IMG/VR virus record: IMGVR_UViG_3300025425_000115
Coordinates: 1 to 28,666 of that record
Source of the DNA: a virus
DNA length: 28,666 nucleotides
Strand: one strand, 5' to 3'
Below, in pieces: positions 7,811 to 13,906 of the stretch (its first letter is position 1; the number at the start of each line of letters is the position of its first letter). Under the pieces are notes generated by a model. The model worked only from the letters and a program-made list of their open reading frames with translations. It made no database searches and was not told the DNA's origin. The translations under genes were made by a program, and so were the position numbers.

Positions 7811-8347
7811 TTGGCTACACATGGCATGATCGACCTTGAAACACTAGATGTGTTTCCTACTGCAACTGTACTTTCTCTTGGTGCAGTTAAATTTGATCCA
7901 ACTACTGACGCAGAACCGCACTCAGAACTTTATCTTAAAATTTGTATTGACGACCAAGATCAATTAGGTCGTACATCAAGCGACAGCACTATCGAATGGT
8001 GGGGACGCCAAGATCCTAAAGCAATGGAAGAAGCCTTTGATCAAACAGGTGCTGTTACTGTTGAACAAGCACTAAAACAACTCAACAAATGGGTTGTAGG
8101 TGTTGATGAGATTTGGGGGCAAGGATACGGGTTTGACATTACAATCCTTGAAAATATGTATCGTATGCTGGGAAATCCTATTCCGTGGCAGTTTTGGCAG
8201 ATTAGCGATGCTCGTACTATTACAAAACGTATGCCAAAGGATCCACGCAAGGACATGCAAACTGATTTGCATAACGCACTTGCAGATGCTTATTTCCAAG
8301 CCAAGAGTGTACAAATCATTTTTAAACACCACGGATGGACAAAATAA
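7811..8347 (+). CDS. DexA/RNase T-like DEDDh 3'-5' exonuclease (178 aa)
   Basis: I choose the TTG at 7811 because AAGGAG (7798-7803) stands seven bases upstream and the sigma70 promoter before it would put the transcript start near 7789. An ATG at 7826 is the alternative. The DEDD signature is visible: MIDLETL (Asp and Glu ligands), STIEWWGRQ as in T4 DexA, GQGYGFDITILENMY (second Asp), and HNALADA (catalytic His and last Asp). Architecture and length fit the T4 DexA/RNase T group, which degrades single-stranded 3' ends of DNA or RNA. It is probably an early gene, given its own promoter. Confidence 0.8.
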   Translation: MATHGMIDLETLDVFPTATVLSLGAVKFDPTTDAEPHSELYLKICIDDQDQLGRTSSDSTIEWWGRQDPKAMEEAFDQTGAVTVEQALKQLNKWVVGVDEIWGQGYGFDITILENMYRMLGNPIPWQFWQISDARTITKRMPKDPRKDMQTDLHNALADAYFQAKSVQIIFKHHGWTK

Positions 8348-8533
8348 ATGACAATGAATCCCACACCAAGAAAAGTTGATAATGAATCCCAACAGTTAAT
8401 TGATGAATATCTTAAAAACGGGGGTACTGTTACTGTAAAACAGCCCGGGGCTGTTACCGAAGATATCCAATACACCGGAGGATTTTATCAAAGACGCAAG
8501 AAAAAAGCAGAAGAAGGTGGCACCAATGGTTGA
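8348..8533 (+). CDS. Small conserved phage protein (61 aa)
   Basis: The ATG directly abuts the exonuclease TAA; a second ATG is at 8354. It is a short hydrophilic protein with a motif pair (DNESQQLIDEYLKNGGTVTV and YTGGFYQRRKKK) that I recall from marine T4-like phage genomes as a conserved hypothetical. The GC-rich palindrome CAGCCCGGGGCTG (8441-8453) lies inside it and encodes part of QPGAV. No function is assignable. The basic RRKKK segment could bind nucleic acid. It overlaps the next gene by eight bases. Confidence 0.5.
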   Translation: MTMNPTPRKVDNESQQLIDEYLKNGGTVTVKQPGAVTEDIQYTGGFYQRRKKKAEEGGTNG

Positions 8534-8705
8534 AGTAGATCTTGAACAGATAGGCTTTAACATGGATCACAAGGTAAAAGCCATTGAGTGGCTGTATTGT
8601 CGATACGGATCCACCAACGAAGGGCTATGGCGACTCAAGGGCTTGAGATATGTTTTATTCAAAGATCCTAAACACGCAACATTTTTTTGTTTGAAATGGA
8701 GTTAA
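8526..8705 (+). CDS. Small hypothetical protein (59 aa)
   Basis: The start ATG is chosen over the in-frame GTG at 8517 because AAGGTGG lies six bases before it. The protein is compact and aromatic-rich (KAIEWLYCRYGSTNEGLWRL, then FKDPKHATFFCLKW). No recognised family. It overlaps the upstream ORF and is followed within two bases by the next gene, so it belongs to the early operon that starts at the 7754 promoter. Confidence 0.45.
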   Translation: MVEVDLEQIGFNMDHKVKAIEWLYCRYGSTNEGLWRLKGLRYVLFKDPKHATFFCLKWS

Positions 8706-8706
8706 C

Positions 8707-8901
8707 ATGATACGTTGGTATGATTATGTGCTGGCAGTGATAGCAGCGGACTTTATGGTAAGTTTCTTTCTAAGTGGTGCTAATAGTACCACATGGTGGC
8801 AAACCCTGCTGTATGGTCTCGCAGCAGGTATGATTTGGCAAGCGTGGAGCAAAGATTACTGCGCATATAGATTAAGAAAAGAGGTCGAACGTGGAGAATA
8901 G
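8707..8901 (+). CDS. Small two-TM membrane protein (64 aa)
   Basis: TGGAG precedes the ATG. Two hydrophobic stretches are seen: VLAVIAADFMVSFFLSG (about residues 8-24) and WWQTLLYGLAAGMIWQAW (about 30-47). They are followed by a basic cytoplasmic-type tail (YRLRKEVERGE). No lipobox or enzymatic motif. It overlaps the pyrophosphohydrolase gene at 8891 by 11 bases. Role unknown; early membrane proteins of T4-type phages often act on host envelope or defence functions, but that is only context. Confidence 0.5.
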   Translation: MIRWYDYVLAVIAADFMVSFFLSGANSTTWWQTLLYGLAAGMIWQAWSKDYCAYRLRKEVERGE

Positions 8902-9211
8902 CCCACTTAACAAATTACAACAACTGATGACTATTACTATGGAAGAATGTGGCGAGCTCACACAGCAATGTAGTAAGACCATGCGCAAGTTCGACACTGT
9001 TGAAGCTGCACTAGAAGATAACGAACGTGCTGTTGTTAATCGCATCAAGCTGGTTGAAGAAGCGGGCGATGTGCTGTGTATGATTGAATTGATGGTGGCA
9101 CATGGGTTAATGACACATGACGAACTGTCAAACAGAGTAGCAGTAAAACTTGAAAAATTAAAAACTTGGAGTGATCTAATTGCTGAAGACAGCATGGAGA
9201 ATCTGGGCTAA
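8891..9211 (+). CDS. MazG-like nucleotide pyrophosphohydrolase (106 aa)
   Basis: Start is a GTG at 8891, behind GAGG at 8880-8883. The MazG metal-binding arrangement is clear: MEECGELTQ (E18, E19, E22) and KLVEEAGDVLCMIELM (E56, E57, D60), i.e. ExxE...ExxD across two helices, followed by a long Lys/Glu-rich helix (NRVAVKLEKLKTW). Length matches single-domain MazG-type enzymes of marine myoviruses. The likely reaction is (d)NTP to (d)NMP plus PPi. It is a different subfamily from the enzyme at 7389, which has a different motif spacing and tail. Confidence 0.75.
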   Translation: MENSPLNKLQQLMTITMEECGELTQQCSKTMRKFDTVEAALEDNERAVVNRIKLVEEAGDVLCMIELMVAHGLMTHDELSNRVAVKLEKLKTWSDLIAEDSMENLG

Positions 9212-9350
9212 GAGTCTAGGTGAAAAGATAGGCGAGACTGATGCCCAAGCAGATGCTGTGGCCGCAATTAGAACTTTTTGGTGGGTTACTCATATTGTAA
9301 CCTGCTTTATGATTATTATACACAACGGAGCAAAACTAGGATGGTGGTAA
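9180..9350 (+). CDS. Small membrane protein (56 aa), TTG start
   Basis: An open frame in a frame different from the preceding gene starts with TTG at 9180, eight bases after GGAG, and overlaps that gene by 32 bases. It encodes LKTAWRIWAKSLGEKIGETD, an acidic stretch, and one hydrophobic segment (FWWVTHIVTCFMIII) before a short tail ending in LGWW. Proteins with the same 'AW-x-IW-x-KSLGEK ... IRT ... TCFxII' plan occur in marine T4-like phages, as I recall. Function unknown. The TTG start is unusual; no ATG occurs before the TM segment. Confidence 0.5.
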   Translation: MLKTAWRIWAKSLGEKIGETDAQADAVAAIRTFWWVTHIVTCFMIIIHNGAKLGWW

Positions 9351-9351
9351 A

Positions 9352-9528
9352 ATGACTAGACTTCGTAAGAAAAGACTGTTATTATTAGCAAAACACAGTG
9401 GAGATCACAAACGCTGGTATAGATTCTACTGTGAATTAATGAAAGAAGGTTTAGTTACTTGGCAACTAGGCTTTGCTGCACTAACCATTGACGGACAAAT
9501 AGAACTTTATGAAATGGAAAAAGAATGA
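9352..9528 (+). CDS. Small basic hypothetical protein (58 aa)
   Basis: The ATG comes one base after the preceding TAA. The protein has a basic N-terminus (MTRLRKKRLLLLAKHSGDHK), then RWYRFYCELMKEGLVTWQL, and an acidic end (IELYEMEKE). No TM helix of full length and no recognised family. The coding frame is open with normal codon use. Its TGA overlaps by ATGA with the ATG of the broken endonuclease ORF, which shows the ancestral operon spacing was tight here. Confidence 0.45.
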   Translation: MTRLRKKRLLLLAKHSGDHKRWYRFYCELMKEGLVTWQLGFAALTIDGQIELYEMEKE

Positions 9529-9816
9529 AAGAACTTTGGGTAGAAAATAGTTTTATGGATTAAAAAAAATGTTCAGAGAGGTCCGTCTGTTTGGTACGAG
9601 GATCCTGTAGACAATGTAGAAAGACTATATATAAGTGATTTTTTAATAGACAACACTATATACGAAATAAAATCAAGTTGGACTTGGAATAAACAAGGTA
9701 AGGATATGAATTTGGAATCTAGAAATAAAAAGAAGTTGACATCTTGCATAGATCAAGGGTATAATGTAATATTAGTATTAAATGGAGAAGAAATAGATGC
9801 GCGATCTCTGGACTGA
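9525..9816 (+). pseudogene. Frameshifted VSR/EDxHD-like endonuclease remnant
   Basis: An ATG at 9525 (ATGA overlap with the upstream stop) opens MKELWVENSFMD and stops at TAA 9561-9563. One frame over (+1), the sequence continues without a start codon as KKNVQRGPSVWYEDP, ERLYISDFLIDNTIYEIKSS, WTWNKQGKDMNLESRNKKK, then DQGYNVILVLNGEEI, stopping at 9816 inside gp44. 'SDFLI...YEIKSSWTW' is the nuclease core of VSR-like (PD-(D/E)xK/EDxHD) homing endonucleases common as insertions in T4-like phages. Joining the frames by skipping one base near 9561 gives about 96 aa, so the gene is both frameshifted and, relative to full homing endonucleases, lacks an N-terminal DNA-recognition part. A sequencing indel near the TT/A8 run is an alternative to true decay. 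Confidence 0.6.
9736..9765 (+). promoter_or_regulatory. Consensus sigma70 promoter TTGACA-N18-TATAAT upstream of gp44
   Basis: Both hexamers match consensus exactly: TTGACA at 9736-9741 and TATAAT at 9760-9765, with an 18-bp spacer. The promoter lies inside the endonuclease remnant. It would start a transcript near 9772, ahead of GGAG at 9784-9787 and the gp44 ATG at 9797. This fits a strong early promoter for the replication and nucleotide-metabolism genes downstream. Confidence 0.8.
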
Positions 9817-10714
9817 AAAATACCGACCTAAAACAGTAGATGGATATGTGTTTCGTGACGATGCACAGCGTAATCAAGTAAAAACTTGGATTAAAGATCA
9901 AAGTATTCCGCATTTGTTGTTCAGTGGTAATGCAGGAATTGGCAAGACAACACTAGCAAAACTGTTGTTTAATGAGCTTGATTTAAATCCGCTAGACATT
10001 TTAGAAATCAACGCGAGTCGCACAAACGGCGTTGATGAAGTTAGAGATAGAATTGTTTCGTTTGTGCAGATGATTCCTTTTGGAGATTTTAAAGTTGTCT
10101 TACTTGATGAAGCCGATTACTTGTCGCACAACGGTCAAGCAGCGTTACGTGGTGTTATGGAAGAATATCATAGTACGGCCCGTTTTATTCTTACTTGTAA
10201 CTATCCTAACCGTATCATTCCGGCTATCCATAGCAGGTGCCAAGGTTTCCATATTGCCAAGATCGATCAAACGGAGTTTACTGCTCGCGTCGCTGAAATC
10301 CTCATCACTGAAGGTATCACTCCGGATTTGGATACTCTCGACACGTATGTAAAAGCAACATATCCAGACTTGCGCAAATGCATTAACATGGTGCAAATGA
10401 ACAGTGCAGACGGTAAGTTGGTTTCGCCACAAGAAGGTGACACGGGCATTGCTGATTGGAAAGTTCAAATGGTTGAGTTGTTCAAGGTAGGAAAAATTCA
10501 AGAAGCACGGAAGTTGCTGTGCGGAACTGTTCGTGCAGAAGAAATGGAAGAGATTTATCGTTGGTGCTATGATAACATTGAACTGTTTGGAACTGGCGAA
10601 ACCCAAGATCAAGCAGTACTAATTATCAAGCAAGGGTTGGTAGACCATGCACTGGTTGTAGATCCAGAGATTAATCTTGCAGCAACACTGATTAGACTAG
10701 CGAGACTTAAATGA
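9797..10714 (+). CDS. 44: Sliding-clamp loader ATPase subunit (T4 gp44/RFC small-subunit type) (305 aa)
   Basis: This is the AAA+ motor that opens the gp45 clamp and loads it on primer-template DNA. The N-terminal WTEKYRPKTVD is the RFC-box start. Walker A is GNAGIGKT at residues 44-51, Walker B VLLDEAD at 101-107, sensor 1 TCNYPNRI at 133-140, and SRC (146-148) carries the arginine finger that acts on the neighbouring subunit. The C-terminal collar domain covers roughly residues 220-305. T4 gp44 is 319 aa, so length is normal. In T4 gene 62 follows 44; here no gp62-like gene follows and the next recognisable gene is a ferredoxin. The gene has its own strong promoter at 9736. Confidence 0.93.
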   Translation: MRDLWTEKYRPKTVDGYVFRDDAQRNQVKTWIKDQSIPHLLFSGNAGIGKTTLAKLLFNELDLNPLDILEINASRTNGVDEVRDRIVSFVQMIPFGDFKVVLLDEADYLSHNGQAALRGVMEEYHSTARFILTCNYPNRIIPAIHSRCQGFHIAKIDQTEFTARVAEILITEGITPDLDTLDTYVKATYPDLRKCINMVQMNSADGKLVSPQEGDTGIADWKVQMVELFKVGKIQEARKLLCGTVRAEEMEEIYRWCYDNIELFGTGETQDQAVLIIKQGLVDHALVVDPEINLAATLIRLARLK

Positions 10715-10747
10715 CTTATATTATAAACAATTTGGAGGTTATACAGA

Positions 10748-10831
10748 ATGTATAAAAGAGTATATAAACATACACCAGTATGTTCCGGACAGGGTCGGAA
10801 ACCCTATAAAGGAGGCTTAGGCGGACTATGA
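10748..10831 (+). CDS. Possible 27-aa ORF coupled to the ferredoxin
   Basis: ATG at 10748 lies nine bases after TTGGAGG and the frame ends in a TGA that overlaps the ferredoxin ATG (ATGA). The peptide is basic and Gly-rich (YKRVYKHTPVCSGQGRKPYK, then GGLGGL). Good ribosome binding site and stop/start coupling favour translation, but the ORF is short and two hairpins lie within it, so it could equally be a leader sequence. Confidence 0.35.
   Translation: MYKRVYKHTPVCSGQGRKPYKGGLGGL
10767..10815 (+). promoter_or_regulatory. Two-hairpin leader with strong Shine-Dalgarno ahead of ferredoxin
   Basis: Hairpin 1 is AACATAC / loop ACCA / GTATGTT (10767-10784). Hairpin 2 is AGGGT / loop CGGAA / ACCCT (10791-10805). 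They are followed by AAAGGAGG at 10808-10815, twelve bases before the ferredoxin ATG. The spacing could allow structure-dependent control of ferredoxin translation. No known riboswitch class was recognised. Confidence 0.4.
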
Positions 10832-11175
10832 CATATATCGTAAACGATGCTTGCATTAAATGCAAACATATGGATTGTGTTTCAGTCTGCCCTTAGCCAG
10901 TCGACTGTTTTTACGAAGGCGAGAACATGCTAGTGATCAATCCGACAGAGTGTATTGACTGCGGAGTGTGCGAACCCGAATGTCCTGCAGATGCAATTTT
11001 ACCTGATACTGCACCAGGAGCATCCGAATGGGTAGATTTCAATGCTAAGTACGCGGTGCTTTGGCCTAATATTACAGAAATGCGCCCAGAGGATGTGCCC
11101 ACTGATGCAGAACAATGGCACGGTGTAGCAGGTAAGATGGAATATTTCTCAGAGGAGCCTGGCAAGGGTGATTAA
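10828..11175 (+). pseudogene. fdxA: 7Fe ferredoxin (FdxA/FdI type) interrupted by in-frame amber codon
   Basis: The frame from ATG 10828 encodes a [3Fe-4S][4Fe-4S] ferredoxin, an electron carrier, of about 114 aa. It starts MTYIVNDACIKCKHMDCVSV and continues [20 protein letters not shown] and [14 protein letters not shown], with the typical acidic C-terminal region including WPNITE. All nine cysteines of Azotobacter FdI-type proteins are present. After the fourth cysteine, however, the DNA reads TGC-CCT-TAG-CCA-GTC: two extra codons, one of them TAG (10894-10896). From that point every Cys is shifted by exactly two residues relative to FdI, so this is a 6-bp in-frame insertion. Without readthrough only 22 residues are made; restart at ATG 10927 would give just the C-terminal half. 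TAG ends other genes here (13031, 21938), so it is not globally reassigned. Confidence 0.75.
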
Positions 11176-11680
11176 AGCAATACTAGCACACGATGCACAT
11201 TGGGGCATTGGCAAGAACGGTGATTTGCCATGGAAAAACATTGGCGATTTACAATGGTTCAAAGAATGTACTGATGGACAGGCTGTGGTAATGGGTCGCA
11301 AGACTTGGGAAAGTTTGCCTCGTAAGCCCTTGCCTAACAGGATTAATCTTGTGATTTCGTCTAGTTGGATGGAACATTTTCACCCAAAGCCGCAGGGTGT
11401 GTACGGCGGCAAAGATGTGTGCAAGATCATTAAAGATGTTATTGAACCCAGATATGTTGGTGTTGACAACATTTGGATCATAGGCGGCGCACAGTTGATA
11501 GAAAGTTGCTTGCCTGTTATTGACGAGCTGTGGTTCAATGACGTAGGCGGTGATTATAATTGTGATACATTCCTGCCCAAACGAGAAATTATAGCACAGT
11601 TTGAGTCAGACAATGTAGAAATTAAAAGTTTTGGTGTAGTTACCAAGTGGATAAGGAGAAAAAATGCAACAGTATCATGA
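11168..11680 (+). CDS. folA: Dihydrofolate reductase (170 aa)
   Basis: It reduces dihydrofolate to tetrahydrofolate with NADPH, regenerating the cofactor used up by the thymidylate synthase encoded next. Visible motifs are the Met20-loop region [11 protein letters not shown], acidic catalytic D27 in GDLQWFK (same number as in E. coli), the NADPH site [12 protein letters not shown] (about residues 40-51) with NRINLVIS, and [12 protein letters not shown] with the conserved Gly-Gly. The start is GTG at 11168, eight bases inside the ferredoxin 3' end, with GAGGAG about ten bases upstream. It overlaps thyA by 17 bases. T4 likewise places frd before td. Confidence 0.9.
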   Translation: MIKAILAHDAHWGIGKNGDLPWKNIGDLQWFKECTDGQAVVMGRKTWESLPRKPLPNRINLVISSSWMEHFHPKPQGVYGGKDVCKIIKDVIEPRYVGVDNIWIIGGAQLIESCLPVIDELWFNDVGGDYNCDTFLPKREIIAQFESDNVEIKSFGVVTKWIRRKNATVS

Positions 11681-12530
11681 TGCTCTTGAATATATTTTAG
11701 AACACGGCAAAGACAGAGACGACAGGACCGGTACAGGCACAAGAGGCGTATTCAGTTATCAAATGCGTTTTAATTTGCGTGAAACATTTCCAGCTGTTAC
11801 TACTAAAAAACTTGCTTGGCGTAGCGTAGTTTCAGAACTGCTTTGGTTTTTGGAAGGATCATCAGACGAGCGTAGACTCGCTGAAATACATTATGGTAAG
11901 CCTAGAGAAGAATTAGTTGGCAAGACTACTATCTGGACTGCTAACGCTGACAAACAGGCTCGAGATCTAGGCTACATAAACACAGATACTGTCAAGGATC
12001 TAGGGCCAGTGTACGGACACCAATGGCGCACCTGGGATGCACAATTAGGGTATGTTGATCAGATTGCTGAAGTGTTAGAAGGACTCAAGCACGATCCCTA
12101 CAGTAGACGACACATTGTAAGTGCGTGGAATGCTGACAGAGTACATGTAATGGCACTGCCGCCATGTCACACACTGTTTCAGTTTCATGTACAAGATGGT
12201 GAACTAAGTTGTCAACTGTACCAGAGATCCGCGGACATGTTTTTGGGAGTTCCCTTTAATATTGCTTCATATAGTTTGCTCACACACATGTTTTCACAAC
12301 TGTTAGAACTCAAAGTAGGTGACTTTGTATGGACCGGTGGTGATTGTCATATCTATCAAAATCACACGGATCAGGTAAAAGAGCAGATTACTCGTAAGCC
12401 TCAGCCAGGGCCACACTTGCTGATGCCTACGTTTAACAATCTAAAAGAGTTGACCGAAACAAAGCCTTTGGAATATAAACTAATCAACTATGATCCTATG
12501 CCCAGTATTCCTGCACCCATGGCGGTATAA
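11664..12530 (+). CDS. thyA: Thymidylate synthase (ThyA/T4 Td type) (288 aa)
   Basis: It converts dUMP to dTMP using methylene-tetrahydrofolate. The ATG follows AAGGAGA inside the DHFR 3' end. Key segments are DRTGTGTRGVFSYQMRF (phosphate-binding loop Arg), GPVYGHQWRTW, SRRHIVSAWN, the active site MALPPCHTLFQF with nucleophile C168, the RSADMFLGVPFNIASYSLL dUMP-binding region and GGDCHIYQNH. All residues I can check are intact and the length is close to bacterial ThyA (264 aa) and T4 Td (286 aa). No intron interrupts it, unlike T4 td. Together with DHFR it supplies dTTP for viral DNA. Confidence 0.93.
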   Translation: MQQYHDALEYILEHGKDRDDRTGTGTRGVFSYQMRFNLRETFPAVTTKKLAWRSVVSELLWFLEGSSDERRLAEIHYGKPREELVGKTTIWTANADKQARDLGYINTDTVKDLGPVYGHQWRTWDAQLGYVDQIAEVLEGLKHDPYSRRHIVSAWNADRVHVMALPPCHTLFQFHVQDGELSCQLYQRSADMFLGVPFNIASYSLLTHMFSQLLELKVGDFVWTGGDCHIYQNHTDQVKEQITRKPQPGPHLLMPTFNNLKELTETKPLEYKLINYDPMPSIPAPMAV

Positions 12531-12784
12531 TGGCACAGTATGAAGTAAGGAAAAAGTTTGCATGGCGTCCCATACTCACTACCAGTGGTAAGTGGATATG
12601 GTGGCGTGACTATGTTAAACTAATGAAAATCTATTGGGGTATTGCTGGTGAAGAACCTGCTATAGACGCAGAGTTTTTTACAGAAGGCAAATGGTTGTTG
12701 GAAAGTATAAAAAACGATTATCCTTATCGTCAACTGCCGTCTAACTTTTTTAGAAGTGCTGTACAAAATGCCGCAAAAAAGTGA
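12530..12784 (+). CDS. Small Trp/Tyr-rich protein (84 aa), paralogue of next gene
   Basis: The ATG overlaps the thyA stop (TAATG). The sequence is rich in aromatic residues: RKKFAWRPILTTSGKWIWW, then RDYVKLMKIYWG. The pattern 'FAW-x-P-[IV]-x-[TS]-[ST]-x-G-K-x-IW-[WF]-x-x-Y' returns in the following gene, so the two look like a tandem duplication. No TM segment, Cys pair or catalytic motif. Function unknown; position behind folA-thyA suggests early expression. Confidence 0.5.
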   Translation: MAQYEVRKKFAWRPILTTSGKWIWWRDYVKLMKIYWGIAGEEPAIDAEFFTEGKWLLESIKNDYPYRQLPSNFFRSAVQNAAKK

Positions 12785-13031
12785 AATAGACATAGAGTGG
12801 AAACAACGCTACGCATGGTTACCTGTGCGTAGCAGTTGGGGTAACAAATCAATCTGGTTTAAAACGTATTGGGAAGGTAATATTTACTACGACGCTATGG
12901 GTCGTCCGCCTCTCAAGCAGACCAGTTGGAAACTCGTCTATACAGAAAATGAGTATTTGTTAATGTTATTAAGAGAGGGTGAAAAATATGATCACCCTCT
13001 CTCAAATTCTAGAAGTTATTCGTCTCCGTAG
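12768..13031 (+). CDS. Small aromatic-rich protein (87 aa), paralogue of preceding gene
   Basis: Start taken at ATG 12768; an in-frame GTG at 12756 is an alternative, and no strong ribosome binding site distinguishes them. EWKQRYAWLPVRSSWGNKSI, then WFKTYWEGNIYYD, aligns with the N-terminal half of the previous gene. The 3' end holds a perfect 11-bp inverted repeat (12972-13002) and the stop (TAG) lies inside the last codons of the convergent phoH, a 16-base overlap. The last ten residues may therefore be free to vary. Function unknown. Confidence 0.45.
   Translation: MPQKSEIDIEWKQRYAWLPVRSSWGNKSIWFKTYWEGNIYYDAMGRPPLKQTSWKLVYTENEYLLMLLREGEKYDHPLSNSRSYSSP
12972..13002. terminator. Perfect 11-bp hairpin between convergent genes
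   Basis: AGAGAGGGTGA (12972-12982) pairs perfectly with TCACCCTCTCT (12992-13002) around a nine-base A/T-rich loop. It lies just past the phoH stop on the minus strand and near the end of the convergent + strand gene. Neither side has a clean T-run, so a bidirectional terminator or an mRNA 3'-end stabiliser are both possible. Confidence 0.5.
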
Positions 13032-13756
13032 ACTTGAAGCACTTCTTTTACTACAGGATGTCTTTCAACATCGACTTGGTTAAAGCGCACAGCACTAATT
13101 CTACTGCTACTCGACTGATCCAAATGTCCTATAAAATCTAATAAGCCGTTGTCTTTGAGTCTATCTGCCTGCGCCAGATCGCCTGTAACTGCCATTTTAG
13201 AATTTTCACCAATACGTGTCAACAGCATTTTCATTTGACTCGGTGTAGCATTTTGCATTTCGTCAGCAATAATATATGCATTTTTAAAAGTTCGGCCGCG
13301 CATATATGCTAGAGGTGAAATTTCAATAATACCTTCCTGTATCATATTTTCAATTTCGTTTGCATAAAAATATTCCCGAAACACATCAAAAATTGGTCTA
13401 GTCCATGGTGCCATTTTTTCTTCAAGTGTACCAGGCAAAAACCCTAAGTCTTCGTCGGCACTTACTGCTGGACGAGTAACTATAATTTTTTCAACTTCAC
13501 CTTCCAAGAATGCCTTTACAGCCACCTGACATGCCAACATGGTCTTGCCGGTTCCTGCTGGTCCTATACCGAAGACTATGTCTTTCTCCGGATCAGTCAG
13601 GGTTAAGATGTAAGTTTCTTGACTTTGATTTCTTGGAATTAAATTGACTGTTCTAGTCTTTTTTGGAAGGAATGTGTTTAGTTTAACAACATTAGTTGCA
13701 GTGTTGTTGTTTGATTTAATATGTGCTTGCCTTTTGTTGGCTCTAGCTTTACCCAT
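13016..13756 (-). CDS. phoH: PhoH-like P-loop ATPase (246 aa)
   Basis: This is the only convincing minus-strand gene. I start it at ATG 13756-13754, since AGGAGGA precedes it four bases upstream; the frame is open further 5' to 13894 but that part looks non-coding. Walker A is GPAGTGKT (residues 65-72). The PhoH signature follows: IIVTRPAVSADEDLGFLPGT, then IIADEMQNATPSQMKMLL (Walker B, DEMQN) and MAVTGDLAQADR (sensor region). PhoH proteins are ATPases or RNA helicase-like enzymes found in many marine phages; substrate is unknown. The N-terminal 40 residues are basic and Asn-rich. Confidence 0.88.
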   Translation of the reverse strand: MGKARANKRQAHIKSNNNTATNVVKLNTFLPKKTRTVNLIPRNQSQETYILTLTDPEKDIVFGIGPAGTGKTMLACQVAVKAFLEGEVEKIIVTRPAVSADEDLGFLPGTLEEKMAPWTRPIFDVFREYFYANEIENMIQEGIIEISPLAYMRGRTFKNAYIIADEMQNATPSQMKMLLTRIGENSKMAVTGDLAQADRLKDNGLLDFIGHLDQSSSSRISAVRFNQVDVERHPVVKEVLQVYGDE

Positions 13757-13821
13757 TAAGTCCTCCTGTGAGTAATTTGACAGGGCGATTGGTCCTTTAC
13801 AGGACATCCTTCCCTGCAAAG

Positions 13822-13829
13822 TATTTAGC
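13822..13829 (-). promoter_or_regulatory. Late promoter-like octamer GCTAAATA for phoH
   Basis: On the minus strand GCTAAATA lies 66 bases upstream of the phoH ATG. It differs from the T4 late consensus at two positions. The leader between them contains a small hairpin (GTCCT / loop / AGGAC, 13792-13805). No convincing sigma70 promoter was seen for phoH. Confidence 0.35.
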
Positions 13830-13872
13830 ATTCGATGGTTGTCTAAAAGTACGTATATTGAATGCATACTGC

Positions 13873-13880
13873 GATAAATA
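13873..13880 (+). promoter_or_regulatory. Late promoter-like octamer GATAAATA
   Basis: GATAAATA matches seven of eight consensus bases and lies 26 bases before the ATG at 13907, with TTAGGA between. It forms a divergent pair with the minus-strand octamer at 13822. Confidence 0.6.
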
Positions 13881-13906
13881 AGTATATAAAACAATTAGGA
13901 AAAATT

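Noticed and set aside
8441-8453. GC-rich palindrome CAGCCCGGGGCTG as a possible terminator or operator
   Set aside because: It lies within the coding frame of the small gene at 8348, has no T-run after it and a loop too small for a normal terminator.
13757-13894. N-terminal extension of PhoH to the upstream ATG at 13894
   Set aside because: The extension has no ribosome binding site, would cross the putative minus-strand late octamer, and PhoH similarity starts after the AGGAGGA-preceded ATG at 13756.
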